Assembly: GCA_023846275.1 (NCBI GenBank)
Contig: JAIUJO010000085.1
Span: 1,495,121-1,559,120 of the forward strand
Length of the DNA: 64,000 nt
Direction: 5' to 3'
Source: Vanilla planifolia
Taxonomy: Eukaryota; Streptophyta; Magnoliopsida; Asparagales; Orchidaceae
In this document: one piece after another, positions 14,901 through 27,280 of the stretch
How positions within the stretch are numbered: the first letter of the stretch is position 1
Layout of the letters: each line of letters starts with the position of its first letter
The notes under the pieces: model-generated
Told to the model about the DNA's origin: nothing
The model's input: only the letters and a program-made list of their open reading frames with translations
Databases searched by the model: none
Translations under genes and position numbers: made by a program

Positions 14901-17900
14901 CTATTAATGCATTGTTCATTTCAAATTAGGTTAGAGGATTGATGCTTAAAATCATTCTTGAGAACTTTACGTGATGGCTTGTATAGTGTTCTTGCATATG
15001 ACTCAAATGCAATACTTTTAGGGCATTTGAATATTTGAAAAAAAAGGTCATGCATGCTTTTCAAAAAACATTATTATGAAAAAATCATGATTTAATTACC
15101 AATTTATTGTTTTAAAAATTGTTTAAATCAATGTTATATTCTCCTTAATATGTGATACATTGATTTCATTTAGCAAGATAACAAAACCTCATGGATTATG
15201 CTTTGTTAAGTTAATAAAAATGCAAAAATTTACATATAATACTTTTTTTGAGATACAGTACATCTAAATAATGCTTGTAAGATAGACAATATCAACTAAT
15301 GATATAAGTTAATTTCGAAGGTCATATAAAGCTTTTTTTTTAATTTTGCATTTTTATTTTATTTAAAGTTAAAAATATATCGTTCAAACAAAAAAATGCC
15401 TTGCACTTACTTATCTAATCAAATGATTAATTTGCTTAGTGCCAATATTAAGAAAGTCACACACAACACAAGCGTTTAGTCTATCTAAAGCAAGCACATC
15501 AAACTTAGGCACAAATTTGAAGCAAAATTACCAGAATAGTTGAATCTCATAAAAAATCAAACTCATTTTATAGTCAATTTGGGTATACTTTTCACATGAT
15601 TTTTTAAAAATTTATGCAAATCAATAACCACCTTGACCACATATATTTTAAAACTGTAGATAGTGATCATTTTCAAATACTTAGTGAAAAATATGATCAA
15701 ATTAGCAATAATAAAGAATCAGTCAATGTATAAATTTTTTAGGTACATTTGATCATGATAAGGTAGGTTGATGTATGATACGCTACATCAATGGATGATA
15801 TTGCACTATTCTAGTGTAATATATAAGGATTTTCATAATTGTTTATTTTTTTTCAATTATATTGGGAATTTATGAGGCCCAAAGGAGTTTTAATTATTTT
15901 TACTTTTCTTTAATTTTTTTTATTTTTTATAACAATATTTCTTTAAGTTTTTTAATATGATTTCTTATTATAATTTATTTATAACTTTCTTACTAAAAAA
16001 ATGGGATGGGGGATAGTTTGCTTCGCATTTACTAAAAATAAGACTTTCTTTATCGTGCATATGCATAACCCAAGATTGTGATTTAAGTTTCTTTGGGTTT
16101 TGATTTAATATTTTCTAAATTATGATTTGGATCTACATCCATTGTTATTTTCATCCATGCAATGACCATCATCCTCCACAAATACCACTATAGAAGTTAA
16201 TGTCACCCCTTTTAGATCACACTAGGCAACTTATGCAAGGCAATTTACTTAAATGGAAATTTGTCAAGATGGTAAGCTCATTATGTTGACAACACATGAA
16301 GATATATATGGAGCACAAGAAAGATAGTAGCCTCATGCATATAATTATTTTAAGAATAACTAAAAAATATAGAAAAAGCATAAAAACATATAACATAGTA
16401 GTTTCTTACAAAGAATACATAGTGCTAAAATGTTAATAACTGTAGTGCATTAAGAGTTAATCATAATATGTGACATTTGAATTACATATAAGTGACCTTA
16501 AGCAATGGTAGATTTTTTTAAAAAAATGACCAATGCTTGTTGTTAATGATGTTTTAAAACCTCAAGAGTAATCTAAAATAATTATTCGTTTTGTTTAGAA
16601 AGTTTTATAAATGGGATCGTTTGTATTGCATATTTTCTTAAACATTATCCAAAGCTAACACTTTGTAAGAATATAATAGGAAATGTCAAAAGAGTTTTTT
16701 AAAGCTTGACAATTGTAGAAGCATAATGCTTTGTTGCATTTCTTATTTTTTTGAAAGTGAAAAATTTCCTTATCATGCAATAAGATGTATAACCATATTT
16801 CATAAAAAATTAAATGAGTCTAGATGATTGTTTAAACAAGTGGTAACTCAAGAAAAATTCTATTTGGATTTGTTCATAAAATCATCTAATTTTCTCATAG
16901 ACTGAAAAAAAAATGTTGCCATATAAGAATAAGCCAATTTAGCATTGATAATATTAGTGTAAAGAAAAGGTTGAGCAAGTTTTCATGTTTCAATGATGAC
17001 TTCGAAAATGTAAAAAGAAATTTTTTTACATTCTCATGCTTTTACTAAATGTATTGGTTATACTCAAACTAAAAAGCTTGTATATAGAACATTATTTTCT
17101 TGTGAAAATATTCAAGTTATTAAACATGCCTTATGCACTTGATTAAAAGTTCATGACTTTACTTTCCATAATATTGCTTCATATGCTATAGTAAATTCAC
17201 AAGTTGTTTGTGTCTGTGTTCTTACAATCCTTCATGTTCATGCTTTAAGTGTTCTTTCAAGAATTTCTTACATTTTGCTTTGCAGTATGGCCACCAAACA
17301 TTTGTTCACAGCATTAGGATATATTTTTCCTTTAAGTACAGAAAGGTTTTGGCCAAAAAAATACATTCTCTTTCTCCTCCTCAACAAGCAATCAAAATTA
17401 TATTGGGTTTGTAAAATGAATGATTATGGTGCGTGTTGTAACATCTCTAAGTAAAGGAGCCATATAGAATGTTAATTTCTTATTTCTACTTATCAAAAGT
17501 TTTTCTTTTACCAACATATAAATTTCTTTAGAAAGTTTTACTAATGATGAATTATTATAGATTATGATTTTCTTGAAACATAAATTCATTATGTTGCCCT
17601 GATGTTCATAGTTCTTTAAAACAATGAACTACATCAACTTAGATAGTGAACTACATTAACTTAAATATTAAATATACAAAAATTAAAGTTGAATTATGTT
17701 ACATTGGAACTACAATTTAGAAATTTAAAAATTAATTCATAATACCTAATTCACCTTCTCAATGCATGATTAAAGAGAAATCGAGGTTTTTTACTTTTAT
17801 ATTTTATCATTCGTAAGAACATATGCATAAAAAGTTTTACATTACTAGACTAACTTACAATTGCAAATCCTTAACATTTGTATTCTAATGTGAGTTGGAA

Positions 17901-19780
17901 CTTTTTTGCAAAATCATTTAATTATTAGAATTTAATTTCTTCAATTTTTGGCACTTTGAACTTAATTCTACTCTTATGGTTCATTAACATGATTATGATC
18001 CAACAAAAGCTATATTTTTGAACTATTTTATTACTACATATTTCCAAACCCGTAAATGTTTTTATTCTAAAGATGCATTCTTAATTATGAGAGCCCTTCA
18101 TGCTTGGTAAGCCTTAAAGATTATGACTTCATGGACTACTTTTCATTAGCACTGTCCTAATGGATTATTTGAAGAGACAAGATAATGATTGAATACCTAG
18201 GATTCAAATGTACTCAAGGTAATTGCCATAATGAGAGTCTGCTAACCAAACAAATGCATGGCTACAAGTAGCTGATATTTGGGGTACATAGCTAATTTGT
18301 TGAGTGCATTCACAAACACGCAATTCCATAAAATTAGCCAAAACCATCTTGTGATATGCAAAGAAAATGTGTTCTTGAACTAGAGGGATGCTAAGGAAAA
18401 AGCTTATGAGAACAAAGGAAATGGAAAATGTGTTAGGATCTAATCTAAGCATTGGAAATGGCTATTTTCTAAGATTTTTTAATTCAGATATTTTTTTTAC
18501 ACTAATTTGTATATGTTAACAAATGTTGTTATGAATATTTAAGACTCTCCCATTATTTGTAATATTAAATGAGACTTATGTAAACAAACTTGAATCGAAA
18601 ACTAATATAGTTTTTCAAAGGAATCTTTCTTATAAAATTTGGAAAATTCAAAATTACTTGATTTGCATTTTCTTGTTATCATTATTATGTTGCAGTTGCT
18701 AAAGTTTTTGCATTACTATTCATAGAGAAAAGAAAGTTTAGAAAATAGAAATGAAGTTCTAAGAGCAAAAATAAAGCCATGCACTTTTGTACTACTTTTT
18801 ATGATACATTCTGAAATACTTTGAAAGGAAATCTTGGTGCTATTTGTTGTAGGCATCATAAAAAATGTACCAAACATATATTAAATTCCTTTGCTACTAC
18901 ATAAAGTGAGAAATAAATTTATGGGAAACTAATGTTCATTGTTGTGGTGCATCTCATTCACTATGTTTTGATTACATAACACTATTGCACATGAAATACT
19001 TAAATAACTAGTACTCTCTCTCTTAGTTTTCGTTGTATTACTTTAAATTTCTTTTACCTTTAAAGGCCTGTAAATTACAGTTATATAAATTTCCTTGTGT
19101 AAGACTAATTATTAAAAGAACTTGATTTGAGGTGGAAAAAAATAGATTTTAGATATTTGATATTGTAGTATTATAGGATTGATTTGAGCTTACAAAGAGA
19201 TCAAGTAGAGTCTTGCCTAGGATAGGTAAGATTAGGGAGTGAAATACATATCCTTGGGTGTTGGAATTATATAGAATGGTCAATATTTAAATAATTGGAT
19301 TGATATGGAAATTTTGTGTGTCAAATAAATAGGAAAGTCTCGACTATGAAAGGATTCTTAACAAGCTAAGGTGAACAATGGAATGAAAGAACTAAGTTCA
19401 AGCCTCTTAGCTTATCATTGGATGTATATTTAATAAGATAGCTGACATTTGTCTTAAAGTCCAATGTACAATTAAATATGGCTCTTTCTAATTTATGGTA
19501 TAATACCTTACTCAATTTAAAGAATTTAGAATGCACAACTCCCAAAGATGCTAGATTCTTAACCATCTATAGATCATGTTAAACTTTTCTCAAGAGTCCC
19601 TTATTACATCATCATAAATTCTAATTTAGATAAAACCAGGATAGGTTATTTTGTAAGGTGAAATATTTTCTAGTCTTTCTTCTCATGTGATGTAAACAAA
19701 TTTCTATTTTGAGACATGATGATTAGAGCCACCACCATTAATTTAATTAATGTTTTTTTTAAATAATAGATGGCACCAAA
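14901..19780. other. Non-satellite, unclassified sequence
   Basis: Nothing is recognisable by family in these 4.9 kb. A T-rich pyrimidine tract sits at about 15,840-15,990. Short open frames exist (for example a 68-codon frame at 17,208-17,414 and an 82-codon minus-strand frame at 18,204-18,452), but they show no known motif and are no longer than expected by chance in such DNA. It may be old transposon sequence decayed past recognition. Confidence 0.4.
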
Positions 19781-20500
19781 TCTATTTTTGGAGAAGAATT
19801 CTCATATATAAATACAGAAACTAAATCATTATTCTTCTCCTTGTTCATATGATTATCATTTTTCACACCTTGGTTCAATAAATCTTCTCTTTTACAAAAT
19901 CTAAGAGATTAGAACTCTTAGATTGAAGTCCTATCCATGTGCCACAACACATCTATTATTTATTATGAAACTTAGTGTGTTAATCCCTTCGTAAGATCAA
20001 GGTGAAATAGTACCTACAATGGGTTAAATAAGAAACTTTTTCCTCTTAGGGCTCAAAAATCAAATTTCTCTCTATTACACTTGGATCCTCTTACCATGTG
20101 ATTTTGATACTCACCCTATTGCAATTCTATACCAGAATGTCCAATATTTTCCAAGTAAAAAGATAATTTAAAAACCTCTAACATATATGCATTAAATAAC
20201 AATCATATATATAGTTAAAAAGTTTTCACAATGAACATTTTCAATTCCAAATTTCCCAAATCATTATAGATTCTATCCTATTTTGCAAATTCTTTCAACT
20301 CATAAAGATGCAAAGCATCGTTTGTTATCTCTAGCTTTCCTTTTGTGGTGCTCACACAAAGGCTTGGATCCTCATATAACCAATTTTTGAACTTCATAGG
20401 TTTCCTTTAGTATTAGCACAAACAATTATAGAGTCGTTTTCCTTTGAGTTGTTTTCTCATTCTCTATATATTTCTCAAATAGCTTTGACTAAGGATTGGA
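19781..20500. other. Unclassified sequence with a TATA-like motif on the + strand
   Basis: A CATATATAAATACAG stretch near 19,803 has the look of a plant core promoter, followed about 30 bp later by a pyrimidine-rich ATTCTTCTCC stretch. No open frame or recognisable gene follows. In DNA this AT-rich, such a motif can easily arise by chance. Confidence 0.2.
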
Positions 20501-23109
20501 CATCTCAATATCTGTAAAATGTTTAACTCTCAGCTTCAATATCTTCTATATCTATTCTTCCAACCATCAGTGTTCTCAACTATTCAAACTCTTCAAAAAC
20601 CTACTTTCCATCAAAATACTTAATCTTAACTTTTTTCCAAGTTAGTTTGATAGACTATCATTGGATGATTTCTCTACATAACCTTTGGTCTAGGCATTTG
20701 AGGCTTCATGTTTTAATAATTCCTTTATTTTCTTCTAATCATATATGTACGTTCAAAAGTTTCATACTATACAATTATTAACGATTTCAAAAAATATTTA
20801 TAGCTCTTCTTACCATAGGATTACAACAATAGTGTGATACTTATAATATTCCATTTAATTTTATGTTATATGGATAATCTTTCTTGTATGTCACCACTTA
20901 GGACCTGGCAATACGTCCTATACATTCTGTTAAATCTCATTCCATCCATGCTTATTAGCATTAATTATATTCAAATTATCCACTATTTCTTATCAATTCC
21001 TCTTTCATCATCTCAAAAATTCACCCCACTTCATACTTATGTTGTTTTACATGATTCTATATGATATGTATTCCTTCTTATGCTAGGACCTAAGGATTCT
21101 CTTTTATAATGGCTATTATGTAGTTGATCATACATTTACATTAATTCCCATCATATGTATGATTTGTCTATTTGGTAATCAATCCATTAAGTGAAGTAGT
21201 CTCCTATCACATGTTAAAATCATTGTACATTTTGGAATTTGTATTGCATAATATTGTACTAATGATATCAAATATTTATTGTTCTACATTAATAGCTTTT
21301 TTATGGATTCATCATCCTTTTTGACCATTATTTTTTTGAACTCTAACATATAATGTTGATGCAATGACTACATTATCATGTAAATACAATTTGTATTTTG
21401 TTCTCCCATGACATGGTCCTACCTTATGAACCCTTTTACATTACACCTCAACATGTTGTACTTATACCCTTCTTTAGTCATCTTAAGCACTTAACCTACC
21501 AAGTACTTTGTAGTATTTCTCATTGCTTTATATGATATATCTCATGTTACTTGATTGCATTTTGTGCTATACCTCAACCATATTACACTCTATTTCTTTC
21601 ATCCTTATCTTGTTAAACTAATCCACTCATAATTGTGTTGCAACTATCAGTCATAATAATGTGCATATATGATTCTATAATACTAAACAATCTTATTCAA
21701 CTTGTTCTTATAATTCTATCATATTGTGCATTACCTTTTATTGTAGTAGATGATAATCTTCACTTAGTTTTCTTTCTCACTATTATCTATATAATAGTAT
21801 ATGATCCATTTCCATTATTGTATACTATCCTCCTTCAAGAAAATTTCAACAATTATTTTATCAATTAAAATTATAAACTTCCATAATTTTTCACCACTCC
21901 TCCCTCTTTAGAACCATCAGTAATTTTGTATTTTTTTATTTTTAATATGTCATGGTTTGAATTTATTAAAGTTACTTTCCCCCACTTTTGTAATATTTGA
22001 AAATCTATTTTTTTTCTAAGATTTCTACTTTCTTCTTGGGTGCTTTAAGTGTTGCACTAAATCTTGCCCAACCAATCTAAGGAAAGCATACGTGTTCAAA
22101 TGTTACACAAACAATTAGACATTGCTCTGCAGCATATTTGGGATCTTTTATAGACCATGTTGCTTACATGGGCTATAATGAGCTACATCTTAAGTTCACA
22201 TACTTTACTTTTACCCTTAAGTGGATTTTATAATATTTCTATTTTTTATATGTTTGGGTTAACATAAGTCCCTCTTATAACTTTCATGTTTCACAACTAA
22301 AGCTTAGCCATTACACCCATCCCTAAAGTCTCTCCTACGCCACAGACATCCCCCACCTACCATACATTGTGTCAACCCTTGTTCTGAGAGATTAAATAGT
22401 ATCATTCCTTACCTTAATAAACCAATCCATGTCTAAGGTTTACTATACAACCTCACAAGGTCAATTAGCTCGTCAATTGAGACTATCAAAACTATAAGGC
22501 AAACAAGAAAAAAGCCTAAACAAAAATTAAGCACACTTTACTTGGATTAGTAAAATTCTTGAATAATAATTACTTATTTTCTCATGCTTCCTAACCAATA
22601 TACATCCAAAGCTTTCTTTTTTATGTTTTGCAAAAGAATCTTTAATTAAATTAACCTCATGAAAGGATTGACAACAAAACCATTTCCAAAGATTTAAATA
22701 AAAACTACACTTTGCCTTAGGAACTCTCAACAAAAACCCACTCATTCTTAAAAGCCTAACCTTAACCATAATCAACCTAGCCTTCCTTGAAGGACTAATA
22801 TTGAGCCACTCATGCTGGTCATTTGGAAGCCAAGAGCTACAACATACCTTAGAAGAAATTTACGCCCATAAAAGCCCTAAACCAAGCTTCCCATGACTTG
22901 TGAAAGCATGTTCCATGCTTTCAGCCTTGTTGTGGATTTCTCAAAGGTTTAGATTCTCCCAATTCATGTAATTAAGTCTCCTCTTTCTTTTATAGCTCAA
23001 GTCTCAACCTCCTCCTCTTTGTTTTTTTAGTGAAGCATTCCTTCTTACCTTCATAGTTAAAGTTTCAAGAACTCTAGTAAAGAAACATATGAAGTGTACT
23101 TCCAATGCC
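20500..23109 (-). mobile_element. Possible second Ty3/Gypsy fossil, minus strand (gag-like block and LTR-like promoter)
   Basis: On the minus strand, about 20,530-20,650 reads as a gag-like block with FDGK, an EEF, LRT and EDIEAE, in the order seen in plant Gypsy capsid N-termini. Upstream on the same strand, at about 22,990, is CTATAAAAGAAAGGAGGAG, a TATA box plus purine-rich leader typical of plant LTRs. About 22,118-22,140 has weak likeness to an initiator-Met primer-binding site. These three hints share orientation and order, which is why I group them, but each alone is weak. The element is heavily broken, and no RT or integrase block was found with it. It could instead be unrelated sequence. 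Ends are approximate. Confidence 0.28.
22300..22385. other. C-rich patch in AT-rich surroundings
   Basis: A short stretch of the + strand is strikingly rich in C and poor in G, with runs such as CATCCCCCACCTACC and several CCC triplets. Nothing else of this composition is present in the window. It lies inside the possible minus-strand Gypsy fossil, where it would read as a G-rich tract, and could be part of an LTR. Confidence 0.5.
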
Positions 23110-23420
23110 CTTTAAGAAGAGCAATGTTATCATCTCAACCTCCCATAAGAAAACCAAGGTTTGCCTCTTAACTTCCCAAAAACCAACTAGGTTATCCTTT
23201 AAATTTCCTTAAAAACTACCCTTTCAAATTTCATCATGTTAATAAAATTTCTCCTTCCAAATTCACTTAAGAAATAATGATTGTCTTTTTAGAATTCCTA
23301 AAGGAAACTAATGTTGTCCTTTACAATTCTTTAAAGGAACATAATTTTCCTTTTAAATTCTCTTATGGACTAATATTGTCCAACCAAATTCCTTTACAAA
23401 ATCATATTGTTATCAACAAC
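23110..23420 (+). repeat. Minisatellite, about ten units of ~32 bp
   Basis: Successive units begin with CTTAAGAAA- or CTAAAGGAAA-like sequence, pass through TAATGTTGTCCTTT, and end in AAATTC or AATTC. Unit limits by eye are 23,110-142, 143-175, 176-207, 208-232 (short), 233-264, 265-297, 298-329, 330-360, 361-391 and 392-420. The middle units (265-360) are the most alike, and the outer ones have drifted. The period is unrelated to the 400-bp satellite. Short tandem repeats of this kind are common in the U3 of long plant LTRs, and this one lies upstream of the minus-strand TATA-like motif at about 22,990, so it may be a U3 array of that fossil. Confidence 0.8.
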
Positions 23421-23799
23421 AAAACTAATCGAAACATGACATTTGTAAAACACCTCATGCATTTGTAATTAGGGATTAAGCCCCAGAAGTTCTTTTTTCA
23501 ATTTCATGAATTGAAGTCAAAAAGTGAAGTTTTAACTTGCCTACTATAAATGTCACATAGGATCGCTTAATTGTAGGAATTGTCCTGCCACATAACAATC
23601 TTGGCAATTTACATATCATAGTAATTTATTGATCTTGCCATACGCATGATAATGAAAAATTAGTTTAAATAATTAAATTTACAATTGTTAAACTAAAAAC
23701 ATCTATAGGAAAAAGAATACAATATTTTAGGAAGAGGGGAGGTGGAACATGATTCCTCCAATTTTGACTCTTAACAGTGGTTAAAGATATCGTTTGGAT
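23421..23799. other. Unclassified spacer between minisatellite and LTR-like repeat A
   Basis: I recognise no domain or repeat unit. Parts (about 23,560-23,640) look faintly like 30,270-30,330 upstream of LTR-like repeat B, so homology between the two LTR-like copies may begin earlier than I have marked. Confidence 0.35.
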
Positions 23800-26700
23800 C
23801 AACTTTTATTTTTGTTTTTCAATTTTGAGAATAATTGATGACTTACCAAAATGCTAAAATATCACCATTATTTCTAATTTCTTGGAGTGATAATTTTCAA
23901 ATATGAGAGTAGATCCTTACTTCCTTAAGAGTAATGTGTTTTTTAGTAATATGGAAAGAATTAATAAAGTTGTCAACTATTCTTTGGCATTAACATTTCT
24001 AAGATCCATCAAGAATTAAAAAGGGGTGAAATTCCCAAAATGTCCATGAACTAGAAAATTTCAAAGCATTCAGAAAAAAAAATATTTGGTTAAACTAAAA
24101 TAATATTAAATATGATAAGATTTTAAGTTGATTAAGATCCAAAGTGAAGAGCAAGGTGGAGGATGATGGAGATTTTTAAGATAAAACCTTGAAGAGGGAG
24201 TAATCCAATGTGTACGACACCTCAAATTAGTTCAATATGTAAGAATCTAAGTTCTTGCTCTTAAATGCAGATCCATGTTAGGAAACTAAGGTAAAATATT
24301 TTACTATAAAGTGTATGATATATTACCTTGGTTGACAAAGAATTTCAAGAATGTATGATATTTTCTACGTCATGACTCTTAGGCTGAAAAAAGTGTTTAG
24401 TCATCTCATTATTTAGCCTTAATTTTCATGACAATCTCTAAGTTGTACTGAAATAATTAAGATTTATACAACCCCAGGTTTATTTTAACATAATCTAACT
24501 TTGCTTTGCCTTCCTAAGTTAAGTGGTCATGTTGAAAATGCTAGAATTTTTTTAAGCTAAATGTATTATTTATAAATTTGTAATAAAGTCTAATGTTAAT
24601 TTATGTTTTATGTTGGTGATCTCCTAAAACTTGTCAAAGATAAATACAATAAATTATATGTGACATTAATTATTGCATGAATTATGATTATGATTATTTA
24701 ACACATTCTTAAATTTCATTATTGTTCTTTATGATATATGGGTTGTTGAAGTTTTATGTTGACATGAATATTCATCGTGTCATTATGTTAAAAGTACTAT
24801 TATGCTCTCAAATCTACAAACACAAGACATGTACAACAATGTAGAAAATAAACAATAATCCTTTTTATGGTCGATATAATTCCTTGGAAGTATTATTGTG
24901 AGTATGAGATAATATAACTCGAACGAATTTAAGTTATTAGACATTGTTGTGTAGAATTCAGTGTGTAATGATTCTACTTAACTAAAAAAACCTAGTATGA
25001 AAATATAGGAATATTCTTCCTTAACGATTCAAGATGGAATTATTATGAATTATGTTTGATTTCTTGCAAACAAAAAGACTATTTGGATTGGATTTTACGT
25101 CAAAATTAAGGCTTAAGGACTTGGTTTATGAATTGAGCATGAGTAGATGGGCTTAGGTACATGCTTGAAAACCATGAAGTAGTCTTAAAATAAAATTTCA
25201 ATGGTTTTAGGGTGAGAGAGAACTCTGGGGTTCATTATAATGAGCGCTTTGGAATAAGGAAAATTCTAAAGGATGCTTAAGCTTACTGATGGTCTTACTT
25301 AGTTTTGGCTAGAAGAAGAATATAACATAAAAAATAGAAAATATGTTCTCTATGATTTAGTCTTAATAATTGCTTTTTGCTTTGTAGAATATTTCCTAAT
25401 TCAACAACCATGCTCAATTCGAAATTTGTGTTGCAAAAATTTGTTTGGAAGTATTGAGTTTGGTAATGGTTTTGACTGCAAGGTTTGGCCATACATATCA
25501 ATTGTTAGGTAAGTCCAAGAGGAAGACCTTTGATGGCTTCTATGGTAAGAAAACACTCAAATTCTTATGGGGAGTCTTGAGAGGCATTGTCCTTTCGAGA
25601 AGGTTGCAGTTATAGGTCTTAGCTTTGTGTATTAAAAGAATTCGATTTTGTTGAGTATGAACAAGATACTAATAAAAAACTTAACTTAGGAAAAACTCCT
25701 TGTTGTTATAGACTAGTCTTATGAAATTATAAAATTGATCAAGATAATTGAGCATTTCAAATTTAAGAAAATGAGGATTTAAAATTCAAGTCTTAAATTT
25801 TAAAATTGTCTTATATTTAAAGTTTTAATTTCCTTAATTTAAAATTAAATATTTTATGTTTAAAATTATAAAATAAGTTATGTCTATGAACCTAAGAGCC
25901 ATAATTAAGGTTGAGGATAACTTAGATCTTAAAAAAACCTTTGGCAACATAAGAATTATGTAGATGAAATACCTCGAGATTAAGATTTTAAATCCTATAA
26001 ATCTTAATATAAGAATTCAGGATGAATTCAAAATATTATATACTTGGTGAAACTTTCTGTGCTGAAAATGGGTGAATGCTAATCTACTTTGGGTTCATCT
26101 ATCAAGTGATGAGTAGCCATGAATTAGGCTATTGTGCCTTAGATTGACATCTTAAATAATAGTCATGGAAGTGTTTTTGGCTCAATAGTTGCCTTTATGG
26201 AGTATGGAGTGACTCAAATTAACCTATGATACAAGAGAGATGTATTCATAAAATGCATGTGATCTAAAGTTAAAGATCAAAGAACAACTTATTGTTTGCA
26301 TAATTGATTTATGTTATCAACAAGTACTTTAATGGACTAAAGGATTCTAGTAAGACTCCTAATTTAGAAAAATGGGAAGAACTAGATAGATACATAAGGA
26401 ATTTGAATGAGGAAAATGCCCCAAATATGTGAATTTGGATTTTGTAAGAATTCTAAGTTAACCCAACTAGCTAAATTGTGTTGTGGATGCAATATGCAAT
26501 ATGCAATATGTTAGGGTTAGGTAATGTTTGTTAAATTTAAGAAAATCCATATTATTATTTAGTAAGAAAGTTTATTAATGATGAAATAGAGTAAGTTACA
26601 ATGCAACCTAGTTGATGTGCTCCTTAACCAAACTGAGTTAGCTTAAACATTCATTTTTGTTCATAGTTTGTGATCCCTATGTTATTTGTTTCTTTGTTTA

Positions 26701-27280
26701 CGAAGCTCATGTTAGGTTTATTAAATCATGTGTAGAGGAGACATGGATGTTTGAGTGAAATTGTAGGACATCAATGGGCATAATTGATTGGTAGGAGTGC
26801 TTGTTATAGTGTTAAGTGCTTGATGTGGATGATTACAGATGCCTTATGAAGTGGCTCATCTGATTGGTAAGCCCCACATTGTGGACTAAAACATCATGTG
26901 ATAACATAGGAGTAATAAAATTCCCTCAAGTACCTTGCAAGTAAATTAAGTGTTAGATTTTTGTATGTCACTATGCTTCAATCAGGGCTATGTTGAGGCC
27001 TGTATTGACATATGCGACTAATGATGGAGTCAATCGTTATGGTTTAATGCATTAAGCTAGCATGTCTTATTTTAGCCTAATTTTTTTATCAATTTTGCTA
27101 TTTTAAGTTGGAAATTAGACTATTTGAGATATTTTATATTTAACTTTAGAATGTGTGAACATATTTTTTCTTTTAGTCTATATGGTTTATCTTTTTGTAA
27201 TTGTCATGGTTTGGATCTCTTATTTGCTTATGCTTATTATGGTATATATGGATGTAAAAATTTGTAGGTTATAAGCTGCT
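23800..27280 (+). repeat. LTR-like direct repeat, copy A (~3.5 kb)
   Basis: This region aligns colinearly, in the same orientation, with copy B about 6.7-6.9 kb downstream. Landmarks: GATCCATGTTAGGA near 24,270 with GATTCATATTAGGA near 30,984; CCTTGGTTGAC near 24,326 with TCTTTGGTTGA near 31,040; GACATCTTAAATAATAG near 26,144 with GACACCTTAGATGATGG near 32,985; AAGGATTCTAGTAAGACTCC near 26,340 with AAGGATTGCAAAAAACCTCC near 33,278; GCCCCACATTG near 26,868 with GCCCCATTGAG near 33,811. It lies just 5' of the gag-RT remains, where a 5' LTR would be. The outer end is uncertain by a few hundred bases. The copies look only about 60-65% alike by eye, so they are old. Confidence 0.7.
26486..26511 (+). 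repeat. Short 8-bp tandem repeat, three units
   Basis: Three consecutive copies of an ATGCAATA-like octamer lie inside LTR-like copy A. It is a local slippage product with no apparent function. Confidence 0.7.

Noticed and set aside
15840-15990. T-rich tract as the reversed poly-A tail of a LINE or SINE
   Set aside because: The tract is interrupted by mixed sequence, and no LINE or SINE body or target-site duplication is visible beside it.
18204-18452. 82-codon minus-strand open frame with several C and H residues
   Set aside because: Cysteines and histidines are not spaced like a zinc finger, and no homology is recognised.
19870-19890. tRNA-like B box (GGTTCAAT..)
   Set aside because: No matching A box or cloverleaf can be drawn around it.
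22527-22775. 82-codon minus-strand open frame with mixed, protein-like composition
   Set aside because: I considered it a possible gene fragment, but it shows no recognisable motif and lies inside a probable LTR region. Left unannotated as a gene.
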